Source of the DNA: Thiolinea disciformis DSM 14473 | Lineage (GTDB): Bacteria; Pseudomonadota; Gammaproteobacteria; Thiotrichales; Thiotrichaceae | NCBI RefSeq assembly: GCF_000371925.1 | Contig: NZ_AQVE01000016.1 | Span: 1 to 64,000, forward strand | DNA length: 64,000 bases | Direction: 5' to 3' | Shown: piece by piece, positions 56,608-64,000 of the stretch | Layout of the letters: every line of letters begins with the position of its first letter | How positions within the stretch are numbered: position 1 is the first letter of the stretch | Notes under the pieces: model-generated | What the model saw: the letters and a program-made list of their open reading frames with translations, nothing else | Databases searched by the model: none | Told to the model about the DNA's origin: nothing | Made by a program: the position numbers and the translations under genes

Positions 56608-56865
56608 ATGGAGCTGCTAAACACCTTTATGGAATGGGCTTGGGCTAGACATCATAATGTACTGAGCTGGTACATTCGCCCCCTTTTCTTACTGCCCTTT
56701 TGCTATTTTGCCTATCAACGTTCTTATCTAGGCATTACCCTGACCCTGACCCTCTTAGCCTTATTAAGCAGTATGTTTTGGTTTCCTGTGCCTGACTCCA
56801 TTAGCCCTGCTGTGCTTTCAGCCTTACAAGCCGAAGTAGAGTCTCGTTTACAAAACTTATCCTAG
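56608..56865 (+). CDS. Small two-helix membrane protein
   Basis: 85 residues from ATG 56608 (an ATG at 56569 would add 13). Two hydrophobic stretches, LSWYIRPLFLLPFCYFAY and LGITLTLTLLALLSSMFWF, suggest a helical hairpin. The start MEWAWARHHNVLSWYIRP recalls a conserved hypothetical family of gammaproteobacteria. No function can be given. Confidence 0.55.
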   Translation: MELLNTFMEWAWARHHNVLSWYIRPLFLLPFCYFAYQRSYLGITLTLTLLALLSSMFWFPVPDSISPAVLSALQAEVESRLQNLS

Positions 56866-56946
56866 GGCAAGCGCTTGAAAAAAGTGACTGAACTAGGAGA
56901 TAAAGAGCCGGTGTAGGAGTGCTCGAATGTCTTCTATATCCTGCCC

Positions 56947-57411
56947 TTAGCGAGGTTGTTTTTTAAACACTTTTTTAAAGTTCGCCTCAGCCTCGTCACA
57001 GGCTTCATAGCCACAAGCCTGATAAAACTGTGCAGCACTCACTGTATCCGTATAAAGATACAGCGTTTCAAAATGTGACGACGCTGCGTTTTCTAAATGT
57101 GTTAGCAACAATCGCCCGATGCCTTGTTTTCGATAATCAGGTAGTACATAAAAGCGGCGTAAGCGCCCAACACTGTTATCTTGATAAAGCCAAGTATTAA
57201 TACCTTCAAGCGCTATTAGTTGCTCGTTTTGATAAACACCACAGAGAATTTCACCTTCCTTATCAAAGCAGTTTACGCCTGAAACAAACTCTTGTTTCAA
57301 TCGTTTGAGAAAATGAAAACCTTCTCGTTCATTAGCTTGCGATAGCATCTCAAACGCTGGCGGTAATGAGTTTAATAACCTGATACTGGATTCCATCCTC
57401 AATCCAACCAT
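56947..57411 (-). CDS. GNAT-family acetyltransferase
   Basis: 154 residues. The acetyl-CoA loop RRFYVLPDYRKQGIGRLLLTHLE and the late TVSAAQFYQACGYEACDEAE are typical GNAT motifs. The substrate is unknown. The start overlaps the end of the PhzF fragment by 13 bases; ATG 57396 is an alternative. Confidence 0.82.
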   Translation of the reverse strand: MVGLRMESSIRLLNSLPPAFEMLSQANEREGFHFLKRLKQEFVSGVNCFDKEGEILCGVYQNEQLIALEGINTWLYQDNSVGRLRRFYVLPDYRKQGIGRLLLTHLENAASSHFETLYLYTDTVSAAQFYQACGYEACDEAEANFKKVFKKQPR

Positions 57412-57617
57412 AACTCACTCTGCATAAACGTAACTGCCCTATCCCACAATATGACCTTATCGCCACGCCATTCGCACCGTAAAGCACCACCGCGCTGAGA
57501 AAGTTGTCGTGCCTCTAAAATGGGTTTATCTAACTGCTTTGTCCAATAAGGGGTTAATTGGCCATGTGTTGCACCCGTTACCTTGAAATAATTGGTCGGT
57601 AAACGCATCAACAACAA
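57399..57617 (-). pseudogene. PhzF-family C-terminal fragment
   Basis: 72 codons whose sequence, VTGATHGQLTPYWTKQL then ARQLSQRGGALRCEW and GDKVILWDRAVT, matches only the last quarter of PhzF-type isomerase-like proteins (about 260-300 residues). The N-terminal domain and its catalytic Glu are absent; the region upstream belongs to YjbQ. It is a remnant of a deletion, though the frame and a start codon (TTG/ATG near 57608-57617) still allow a short peptide. Confidence 0.65.
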
Positions 57618-57632
57618 ACTGTTTAATCCTCA

Positions 57633-58052
57633 TTAATACTCTCCATAAATCGTCACAGTCAGTTGGCGTTGAAACTGCCCGATTCGATGTTCGTAGACAT
57701 ATACACCCTGCCATGTACCTAAAACACTTTGCCCACGTGTGACAGGAATAGTTAGCTCGGTGTGGGTTAGCATACAGCGCACATGGGCACTCATATCGTC
57801 GTCACCCTCGTAATCGTGACGATAAGTAGGATCAGCATCGGGGGCAAGGCGTTGTAAAATAGTTTCTAAATCATGGCGCACGGCTGGATCAGCATTTTCG
57901 GTAATAATCAACGAGGCGCTGGTGTGCTGAATAAACACATGACACAAACCTATTTGAATCCCACTTTGCCGAATCAACTGTTCAATCTGTGCGGTAATTG
58001 AATAAGTACCACGCCCTTTAGTGGTAAGTGTCAGGCTTTGCTGAAAGATCAT
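57633..58052 (-). CDS. yjbQ: YjbQ-family protein (UPF0047)
   Basis: 139 residues. The signature HTSASLIITENADPAVRHDL and the closing GTWQGVYVYEHR define the family; some members have thiamine-phosphate synthase activity in vitro, but the physiological role is open. Three histidine-containing motifs likely bind a metal. The ATG overlaps the transglutaminase-like gene's stop by four bases. Confidence 0.92.
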   Translation of the reverse strand: MIFQQSLTLTTKGRGTYSITAQIEQLIRQSGIQIGLCHVFIQHTSASLIITENADPAVRHDLETILQRLAPDADPTYRHDYEGDDDMSAHVRCMLTHTELTIPVTRGQSVLGTWQGVYVYEHRIGQFQRQLTVTIYGEY

Positions 58053-58645
58053 GCTACAACCTCACTATCCCAAGGTAAACGCTCCACCACCTCTTGCACC
58101 GTCTGAGATTGGGTTAATAGCGCAATCACCATCGGCAATGGTTCTGCAAAAATCCCTTCTATGTCTTTTTCATAGGGATCGATTAACTGAAAGGCTAACT
58201 GTTCCACGGGCGGAGTAAATTGCGCATTGACCTCAGGTTTATTACCACGCGCATCCACACGATACCAACCATAATGCGGCAGATAAATCGCATTGAGGCC
58301 GTGCAAGCAATAAGGTGGCTGATCGGTCAGGGTTAAACGCTGATAACACAAACCAGCAGGTATGCCATTAGCACGTAATAAGGCTGCCAATAAATGACTC
58401 TTGGCGTAACAGAATCCCGAACCCTCATGTAATACCTCGGAAGCTTTACAGGTCACTACGGTCAAGCCCTCATAATCTAAACTATGTTTGATGTCATCGC
58501 GCACAAACTCAAAACACGCTTGTGCAATCTGTTTGGCGGTATGATGGGGAGCGGCTAATTGCTGGGCTTTCGTTACAATACTCGGGTGTTGCCAATCAAT
58601 ATAGGGACTCGCGGCTAAATAGTGGGTTGGATCAGGGTGTTCCAT
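58049..58645 (-). CDS. Transglutaminase-like cysteine protease-fold protein
   Basis: 198 residues. The catalytic triad of the transglutaminase-like fold is seen: Cys in GSGFCYAKSHLLAALLRANG, His in YCLHGLNAIYL and Asp in YRVDARGNK. Such proteins may be peptidases or amidases; the substrate is unknown. The coding frame is coupled to yjbQ by an ATGA overlap. Its start overlaps the tail of a degraded GNAT gene. Confidence 0.83.
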   Translation of the reverse strand: MEHPDPTHYLAASPYIDWQHPSIVTKAQQLAAPHHTAKQIAQACFEFVRDDIKHSLDYEGLTVVTCKASEVLHEGSGFCYAKSHLLAALLRANGIPAGLCYQRLTLTDQPPYCLHGLNAIYLPHYGWYRVDARGNKPEVNAQFTPPVEQLAFQLIDPYEKDIEGIFAEPLPMVIALLTQSQTVQEVVERLPWDSEVVA

Positions 58646-58832
58646 ACATATGCTCAGTCAAAATCTTGTAATAGTAGCTAGTATCGCAAAAACTATGATC
58701 GGGCATTAGTGCATATTGTGGAATAATGCCTGCTTTTACCCAGTGTAAACGCTCATACAAGCGCTCGGCCTCATCCGTGGCGGTGTCTAATACCAATAAA
58801 CGCTTACCTGCTTGATACGCACTTTGCTCAGC
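58632..58832 (-). pseudogene. GNAT acetyltransferase C-terminal fragment
   Basis: 67 codons reading LLVLDTATDEAERLYERLHW then IIPQYALMPDHSFCDTSYYY, a common GNAT C-terminus (LDTATGSxAExLYxRLGW, CDTTFFYK), ending at TGA 58634-58632. The acetyl-CoA loop and everything before it are missing, and the frame is broken just upstream. It overlaps the transglutaminase-like start by 14 bases. Confidence 0.65.
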
Positions 58833-59012
58833 CGCTTACATTAAAAAAATGCATGGTAGTCATACACTTTCCGTCTAAATCCACACTTATATCATTAAGC
58901 AATTAACTTACCACCGTTCAGCGTAGTGTTGCTTTCATTTGCGACAATTTTGCCCCCGCTAATGGGCGAATCCGTGCATAGTGAATAAACAAGATAATCT
59001 AGGGACAGTGTT

Positions 59013-59819
59013 GTGTTGAGAAAGCATTGGTTGTGTTTAGGGTGGTTACTATTTTTATTAGCATTGGCCCCAGTAAGTTTTGCTGATAAGCCAAGCTGGC
59101 ATAGTATTGCCTCGCCCACAGCCATCGCCCAAACCAAATCAGGCATTGCACAGCAACAAGAAGCTTTACTCAGTTATTTTCTTAGCCAGTCTTTACACGG
59201 TCAGGGTAAAAAAGATTTTCAGAAAGTAGTAAAATCGGTCGAAAACACCATTGGTTGGCGTAATAATAAGGGCGGCAATATTTATAAAGAAGGTTTTAAA
59301 CGCTCGATTAGCTTCGTAAAAGGTATGGATTTGCAAGGAATACCTTTGTCTATTATGTTAATCCCGATTCTCGAATCACAGTGGCAACCCAAACAAGGCA
59401 AACCAAGTGAGGATTATGGGTACTGGCAACTCACTCCCGATATTTTAAAAGAAATCCAACAGTTAGAGCATGTGCCTGCCACCGTGCGCAAAGGTAGTTT
59501 AAATGCGGTACGGGAAAGCCCGTGGTTAAGCACGAAAGCTGCACAAACGCATTTAGCCCGTTATTATTTTTACTTTAAACAGGTCGCTAAGTATTCAGAA
59601 AGTGATGCGTGGTTATTTACCTTTGTGTCGTATAACTGGGGTGCTGGCAATGTGAAACGCTTATTAATCGACGTGAAAAAGAGCGGGCTTAAGCCTGATT
59701 TTGCCAATTTTTATCACGTACTCTACGAAAAGCAAAAAAAGAACCCTGATGATATTTCTATGCGTGCAGGCTTAGAGTACCTGCCCAAATTATGGAATAT
59801 TGCGCAATTAGTGCGCTAA
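59013..59819 (+). CDS. Secreted SLT-like transglycosylase, MltD-like
   Basis: 268 residues from GTG 59013, with AGGGA seven bases upstream. Signal peptide ends near LAPVSFA. The lysozyme-like fold has a candidate catalytic Glu121 in LIPILESQWQP, YGYWQLTP (135-142, in place of GLWQxxP) and FVSYNWGAGNVKRLL (204-218, in place of AYNxGxG). No LysM repeats follow, so it is shorter than MltD. Probably a periplasmic muramidase. Confidence 0.75.
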   Translation: MLRKHWLCLGWLLFLLALAPVSFADKPSWHSIASPTAIAQTKSGIAQQQEALLSYFLSQSLHGQGKKDFQKVVKSVENTIGWRNNKGGNIYKEGFKRSISFVKGMDLQGIPLSIMLIPILESQWQPKQGKPSEDYGYWQLTPDILKEIQQLEHVPATVRKGSLNAVRESPWLSTKAAQTHLARYYFYFKQVAKYSESDAWLFTFVSYNWGAGNVKRLLIDVKKSGLKPDFANFYHVLYEKQKKNPDDISMRAGLEYLPKLWNIAQLVR

Positions 59820-59823
59820 ACAA

Positions 59824-59845
59824 AGGAGTGACTATTATCACTCCT
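59824..59845. terminator. Hairpin after the transglycosylase gene
   Basis: AGGAGTGA (59824-59831), loop CTATTA, TCACTCCT (59838-59845), eight perfect pairs between convergent genes. There is no U run on the plus strand; the minus strand continues TTTGTTTAG. Confidence 0.5.
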
Positions 59846-59863
59846 CAGTCGTTTAAAGAATAC

Positions 59864-60088
59864 CTATGATGCACTTAATGCCCGATAACAATCAGGACAG
59901 ACTTTAATCGTTTTAACCGTTTCAAAACCTTCACCACCTGCATCATTCGGACGTTCTAAACGATGATTTTTGTGATAGCGGTTGGCTTGACTACGCTTGG
60001 GATAAATAACAGGTCGGGTTTGAACGATTAGGGAATAAGTTGGAACGTTAGCAGAAATTTGTTGCTGACAATGATCGCATAAATACAT
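59864..60088 (-). CDS. Small four-cysteine zinc-ribbon protein
   Basis: 74 residues. CDHC at the N-terminus and CPDC at the C-terminus (residues 4-7 and 67-70) would hold one zinc ion; between them lies a basic segment (IYPKRSQANRYHKNHRLERP). No clear ribosome site. The family is not recognised; possibly nucleic-acid binding. Confidence 0.55.
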   Translation of the reverse strand: MYLCDHCQQQISANVPTYSLIVQTRPVIYPKRSQANRYHKNHRLERPNDAGGEGFETVKTIKVCPDCYRALSAS

Positions 60089-60229
60089 TCTCGACGGCGT
60101 AATTTGCAGTAACCTTCTGGGAGCCGATCTCCAGAAGCGTAGGTGATAAGTATTATTAGGCTAACGAGTTTCTTCAAACGCTGTCAACGCCAAACTGACC
60201 AGCGGATTGGGTCAGCTTTAGCAATTCTT

Positions 60230-60667
60230 TTAAGTAGCACTACGAGGAACATGCCCCAACATCTGTTCGGCAATAATTGCAAAATCCGCTTGCGAAATTT
60301 CTAAATGCCCATAACGAAACGCAGCTCCCCATTTACTCTTATCCTTGATAAAGTTTAATTCTGCCAATAAAGGACAAATAGCCACCGCTTTTGCAGTCTT
60401 CACAAACTGTATATCACGGCGAAACGGTACAAAATTCGGAAACATTTCAAACGCATACACCTTATCTCCAATCACTTCACCAATTGCAGTAAACTGTTGG
60501 CAAGGCTGCTTATCTTCAAAGTGCTCCTTAGGCGAATAATAGATAATCCAATCCCCTTGTTGCATACGCTTTAAAGGCTGTGCTTTACCATGACATAACT
60601 GGCAAAAACCACCCGCTACACCACGCTGCACATGATTATTTGATGCCACACCAATCCAATACTTCAT
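60230..60667 (-). CDS. EVE-domain protein (UPF0310)
   Basis: 145 residues. EVE fold of the PUA/YTH-like group: MKYWIGVASNNHVQRGVAGG, GDWIIYYSPKEHF, FTAIGEVIGDKVYAFEM, then PFRRDIQFVKTAKAVAICPL and the conserved SKWGAAFRYGHLEIS. EVE domains bind modified bases in DNA or RNA and often appear near defence or tRNA-modification genes. AGAGAAG precedes the ATG. Confidence 0.9.
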   Translation of the reverse strand: MKYWIGVASNNHVQRGVAGGFCQLCHGKAQPLKRMQQGDWIIYYSPKEHFEDKQPCQQFTAIGEVIGDKVYAFEMFPNFVPFRRDIQFVKTAKAVAICPLLAELNFIKDKSKWGAAFRYGHLEISQADFAIIAEQMLGHVPRSAT

Positions 60668-61086
60668 AAGATCTTCTCTCTGATTTTTAGGTTGAGTAGC
60701 TTAACGCATAGCTACTGACAGCATCCTGTCAGGATGGATTTCAATGGATCATGTATTACTGTTTGAAATGAATGTTTAGGTGATGTACTCGCTAATAACC
60801 TACTTCACTACTCGATTACAACACTTTGTAGTAAAAACTGCTTGATGCCTAGTCACTGGAAGCGGCATTCATGGGGATGCCGATTTATTGGCAAAGCGGC
60901 TTTACAGCGTATCCGCTTGACCTGCAGGCTGTGGTACAATGTGATGATGATTTTACAGTGATAAGCGATGATGCAGTAGCTTTTTACCCATTGCTATTGC
61001 TATTGCCAATGCGCTGGAAAGTGAGTAGGTGGGCGTCATAAAACAACGCTGTAGCGCTATTGTTTAGCTAAAAAAGGAGGAGAGTC
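60668..61086. other. Intergenic region with a WYL-operator-like palindrome
   Basis: No credible gene in 420 bases. It holds the inverted repeat described at 60716-60735 and ends with AAAGGAGGAGAG, a strong ribosome site for the crotonase gene. A short tract CTATTGCTATTGC repeats six bases. Confidence 0.45.
60716..60735. promoter_or_regulatory. Nested palindrome TGACAG...CTGTCA / ATCCTGTCAGGAT
   Basis: TGACAG (60716-60721) and CTGTCA (60726-60731) form one dyad, and ATCCTG-T-CAGGAT (60723-60735) a second that overlaps it. The arrangement resembles operators placed near YafY/WYL-type regulators; no such regulator is in the window, so the site may be an orphan. Confidence 0.35.
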
Positions 61087-61887
61087 ATGTCAGCCAATCA
61101 AAGACTGGTGCAGGAATTGGATAGTGAAGGCATCTTACGTTTGACCTTGAATGAGGTTGGCCAGCGCAATGCTTTATCTGAGGCAATGCTGGACGAACTG
61201 TATGTAGCATTTACGGAAGCGGCTAACAATCCTAAAGTCAGAGTGATTGTGCTCGCCGCGAATGGTTCTGCGTTTTGTGCAGGTCACAACCTGAAAGAAT
61301 TGACGGCGGCACGTGCGAATGATGATGGTGGTAAAGCTTACTTTGCTAAAATCATGGCATTATGTGCCCGCGTTATGCAGACCATCGTGCACTCTCCCAA
61401 ACCGGTGATTGCTGAAGTAGCCGGTATTGCGACCGCCGCAGGCTGTCAATTGGTCGCGAGTTGTGATTTGGCCTTGGCGGCGGATACAGCGCAGTTTAGC
61501 ACTCCGGGTGTGCATATTGGCTTATTCTGCTCCACGCCGATGGTGGCACTGTCCCGCAATGTATCGAATAAACATGCCATGGAAATGCTCTTAACAGGTG
61601 ACATGGTTTCAGCAAAGCGTGCTGCGGAGATTGGCTTAATCAATCAAGCCGTAGCCAATGAAGCACTGCGGGATAGCACCATGGCAATGGCACGCAAAAT
61701 CGCTAGTAAATCCAGCCTCACACTCGCGATTGGCAAGCGTGCTTTTTATGAGCAACGTGAAATGCCACTGGCTGAAGCCTATGAATATGCCGCACAGGTT
61801 ATGGTGGAAAATATGCTGGCGCATGATGCACAGGAGGGCATTAATGCCTTTATCCAAAAACGCCCTGCACAGTGGGAGGATCGTTAG
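61087..61887 (+). CDS. Enoyl-CoA hydratase/isomerase family protein, ECHDC3-like
   Basis: 266 residues with a perfect GGAGGAG ribosome site. Crotonase fold: oxyanion-hole segments AFCAGHNLKEL and GIATAAGCQLVASCDLALA, then FSTPGVHIGLFCSTP. In the canonical hydratase a catalytic Glu stands in the last segment; here GLFCSTP resembles the ECHDC3 subgroup, whose activity is unclear. The gene stands alone. Confidence 0.88.
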   Translation: MSANQRLVQELDSEGILRLTLNEVGQRNALSEAMLDELYVAFTEAANNPKVRVIVLAANGSAFCAGHNLKELTAARANDDGGKAYFAKIMALCARVMQTIVHSPKPVIAEVAGIATAAGCQLVASCDLALAADTAQFSTPGVHIGLFCSTPMVALSRNVSNKHAMEMLLTGDMVSAKRAAEIGLINQAVANEALRDSTMAMARKIASKSSLTLAIGKRAFYEQREMPLAEAYEYAAQVMVENMLAHDAQEGINAFIQKRPAQWEDR

Positions 61888-61970
61888 CCCTGCTGCCCCA
61901 ATCGATGCGCTATAAGCTATTAAAAATCTGATAAACTGCACCGAACTCCCGATTAAGAGCTCGTCTGCTG

Positions 61971-63572
61971 ATGAAAGCCGCTACCCTCTCGCTATTCACA
62001 CTTGACGCTACGCAGTTCGCGCTGCGCTTATCCGATGAACAGAATCATGTTTATTTCACTAGCGCAGCATTGCCGCGTACAGCACTTAAACCCTTGTTCG
62101 ACATCACTGAAAGTAATTACCAAGCCTCTGCGCCAGATTTAAAACAACAGGGTCAGGAGCTGTATGCTTGGTTTAACTTACACACGCAAGGGCATTTAGC
62201 GACATTACGCCAACCCAAGCAAGCGCTGGCATTGCGCATTGATATACAAGTTGGTGCTAATGATCTGGGGTTACGGCATTTGCCATGGGAATTGTTACAC
62301 GATGGGGTGCAATTTTGGTGTGCGGATCCGATTCATTTATTCACTCCGATTCGCCTAGCCAGCGACTATCAACACCAATGGCAACCCGCCACCCGCCCGT
62401 TGCAAGTGCTATTCATGGCCAGTTCGCCCGAAGATGTGCAACCTGTCTTAGATTTTGAGGCAGAAGAAGCAGGTATTTTAAAAGCCACTGAACAAAAACC
62501 CTTGCTTTTACAAGTGGAAGAAAGCGGCTCATTGCAAGGCTTGGAACAATGTCTAAATGACATGCCGCAAGCACCTGATGTGATTCATCTAAGTGGTCAC
62601 GCGGAATTACCTAAGGCAGCTGAGCCGGTATTTTTATTAGAAAACGATGTAGGGCAATTGCAAACCGCCACTGCGCATGAGTTGGCAAAAGTGCTGGTGG
62701 CAACAGATCGCTTGCCGCGCTTATTATTTGTCTCGGGCTGTGAAACGGGCAAATCCGATTTGAGCCGTGATCTCTTATCCTTTGCCGAACAATTGGTGCA
62801 AGCCAATGTGCCGGTGGTGTTGGGTTGGGCTTTGCCTGTGGGCGATGTGGCAGCCTCCCAAGCCGCAGCGGTGTTATATGACAAACTCGCCACGGGTTTA
62901 CGTTTGGACATGGCGATTGCCGCCGCGCGCCAGTTTTTATTCGAGCAGCAATCACCCTATTGGCATTTATTACGCTGTTTTGCCAATGCTTCCGCGCTGC
63001 AAGCGTTGATTGCCAAAGGCAGACAACGCGTTGTGCCGACTGCCATCACTGAGCAATTATTCTTGGATGCCGGCAATACGATTGCGGTGTGCAAACGTAC
63101 TGAATTTGTCGGGCGCAGGCGCTTATTACAGCGCTCTTTGCGGTGTTTGCGTACTTGGTCTGGCTATGAAGGCTATGCTGAAGGTGTTTTGCTGTATGGC
63201 ATGGGTGGTTTGGGTAAAAGTAGCACAGCGGCGCGTTTGGTCGAACGTTTAAGCAACACGCATCTTAAAGCGGTGCATTATGGGCGTTTGGATGAAGTTA
63301 GCTTGCTCAATTGTTTACGCAGGGTACTCAAGCCCAAGGCGCTTTCCGTATTAAATGATCCCGAGCTCAATCTTTATGCGCGTTTATGTACGCTGTTTGA
63401 TCTGGACAATAATCCTTATTGCGATAAACCTTTGCTGATCGTATTGGATGATTTTGAACAAAACATACCTCAGCAACAGCGTGACAAGGGTCGTGTCAAT
63501 TCTGAAGATTATGAACCCAACAGTTTGCAGGTGTTAAATACCCTACTGCAAGCCATTCACGACACACAGTGA
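61971..63572 (+). CDS. CHAT-domain caspase-like protease fused to STAND NTPase, 5' part
   Basis: 533 residues to a TGA at 63570-63572. The CHAT protease domain (about 95-340) has the expected dyad, His210 in IHLSGHAE and Cys257 in FVSGCETGK. A linker leads to the STAND start FVGRRR (379-384), Walker A GMGGLGKSST (410-419) and Walker B LLIVLDDFEQN (488-498). The NTPase core is cut right after Walker B, and the missing remainder continues in the +1 frame from 63568. Such fusions act as signal-triggered proteases in conflict or cell-death systems; the sensor domain lies beyond the window. Confidence 0.85.
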   Translation: MKAATLSLFTLDATQFALRLSDEQNHVYFTSAALPRTALKPLFDITESNYQASAPDLKQQGQELYAWFNLHTQGHLATLRQPKQALALRIDIQVGANDLGLRHLPWELLHDGVQFWCADPIHLFTPIRLASDYQHQWQPATRPLQVLFMASSPEDVQPVLDFEAEEAGILKATEQKPLLLQVEESGSLQGLEQCLNDMPQAPDVIHLSGHAELPKAAEPVFLLENDVGQLQTATAHELAKVLVATDRLPRLLFVSGCETGKSDLSRDLLSFAEQLVQANVPVVLGWALPVGDVAASQAAAVLYDKLATGLRLDMAIAAARQFLFEQQSPYWHLLRCFANASALQALIAKGRQRVVPTAITEQLFLDAGNTIAVCKRTEFVGRRRLLQRSLRCLRTWSGYEGYAEGVLLYGMGGLGKSSTAARLVERLSNTHLKAVHYGRLDEVSLLNCLRRVLKPKALSVLNDPELNLYARLCTLFDLDNNPYCDKPLLIVLDDFEQNIPQQQRDKGRVNSEDYEPNSLQVLNTLLQAIHDTQ

Positions 63573-64000
63573 TGTGCGAGTGCTGATGACGTGTCGGCAT
63601 GATGTACCAATTCCTGCGCCCTATCGACTGCATAAAGCCAGCCTTAACTCTTTGCAAGGTGCGGATTTAGTCAAAAAACTAAAACGTTTGGTAGGTTTTC
63701 AACAAGCCAGTGAGCAGCACCAAGCGCAAGCCCTTGCCTTGGCGGATGGCAACCCCCGCTTATTGGAATGGCTCGATCAAGTATTTTTGGATAAAAGCAT
63801 TGCGCTCGATGCGCTGTTTGCGCGTTTGCAAGCGGAAGCTAGCCGCTTTCGGGAAGCGATTTTGCTAGATGCCTTATTCCATGCCCAAAACAGCAAGGTG
63901 CGTCGCACGATTGCCTTAAGCGCTTTATACCGCCTACCTGTGCCATTGCCAGCCGTGCAAGCCTTAACCGAAGACCCACCAACGGAAAGCTATTTAGCGC
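63568..64000 (+). pseudogene. CHAT-STAND gene, out-of-frame continuation
   Basis: From AGT at 63568 to the window end the +1 frame is open and reads as the direct continuation: DVRVLMTCRHDVPIPAPYRL (the STAND sensor strand after Walker B), LVKKLKRLVGF, then ALALADGNPRLLEWLDQVFL (the GxP-type helical region) and further helices. One base too many in the CACACAG tract at 63562-63569 would explain the break. Whether it is a mutation, a sequencing error or a recoding site cannot be told. Confidence 0.8.

Noticed and set aside
58895-59146. Minus-strand frame ending with the repeat-like SGGKIVANESNTTLNGGKLIA-type tail
   Set aside because: It resembles PAAR or repeat proteins only vaguely and is mostly the antisense of the GTG-started transglycosylase gene; no ribosome site.

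Overview
The window is a stretch of gammaproteobacterial chromosome of moderate GC. The gene orders lolB-ispE-tRNA-Gln-prs-rplY-pth-ychF, hemA-prfA-prmC, yoaA-tsaB and gltB-gltD are classic for that class. A TAXI-type TRAP transporter with its DUF1850 partner and a FimW/FimX-like pair would fit a filamentous or surface-attached sulfur bacterium of the Thiotrichales, but nothing here fixes the genus; that placement is inference.

Layout. 1-3834 is an accessory (phage or island-like) edge: the 3' end of an IS1-family element sitting inside a tyrosine integrase, a RhuM-family gene, and a BRO-N antirepressor with a c4-like leader and an overlapping Fis-type HTH gene. It ends at tRNA-Val. 3835-24790 is core: lytic transglycosylase, tsaB/yoaA, a TPR lipoprotein with PBP1b, tRNA-Met, the ychF-to-lolB block with tRNA-Gln and a large TPR protein, the divergent hemA-prfA-prmC-rlmJ operon, tRNA-Ile2 and rpoD. 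25154-28645 is a TAXI-TRAP transporter operon wedged, on the opposite strand, between rpoD and dnaG. 30578-36684 is gltBD. 36737-41288 holds a BY-kinase-like protein without its P-loop lysine and a FimX/FimW-like c-di-GMP pair. 41400-55805 is envelope-rich: a YbbA/YbbP-like ABC system, a GntR regulator, beta-carbonic anhydrase downstream of a pqiABC operon with split pqiA, an outer-membrane barrel protein, and a LolD/FtsX/AttH-like export module. 55861-60667 is a patchwork of small genes and decaying fragments (IS3 left end, PhzF tail, GNAT tail) around YjbQ and a transglutaminase-like gene. The window closes with an EVE-domain gene, a crotonase and a CHAT-STAND gene that carries a frame break at about 63567 and runs off the end.

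Functional themes are translation and tRNA maturation (tsaB, pth, prfA, prmC, rlmJ, rplY, four tRNAs), envelope building and lipid or lipoprotein traffic (PBP1b, lytic transglycosylases, LolB, Pqi/MCE, two FtsX-type ABC systems), nitrogen assimilation (gltBD), and c-di-GMP/type IV pilus control. The most interesting locus is the CHAT-STAND gene at the right edge, a caspase-like protease joined to a signalling NTPase. Many starts were moved inward from the longest reading frame to an ATG with a Shine-Dalgarno sequence or to the family's normal N-terminus; each case is stated.
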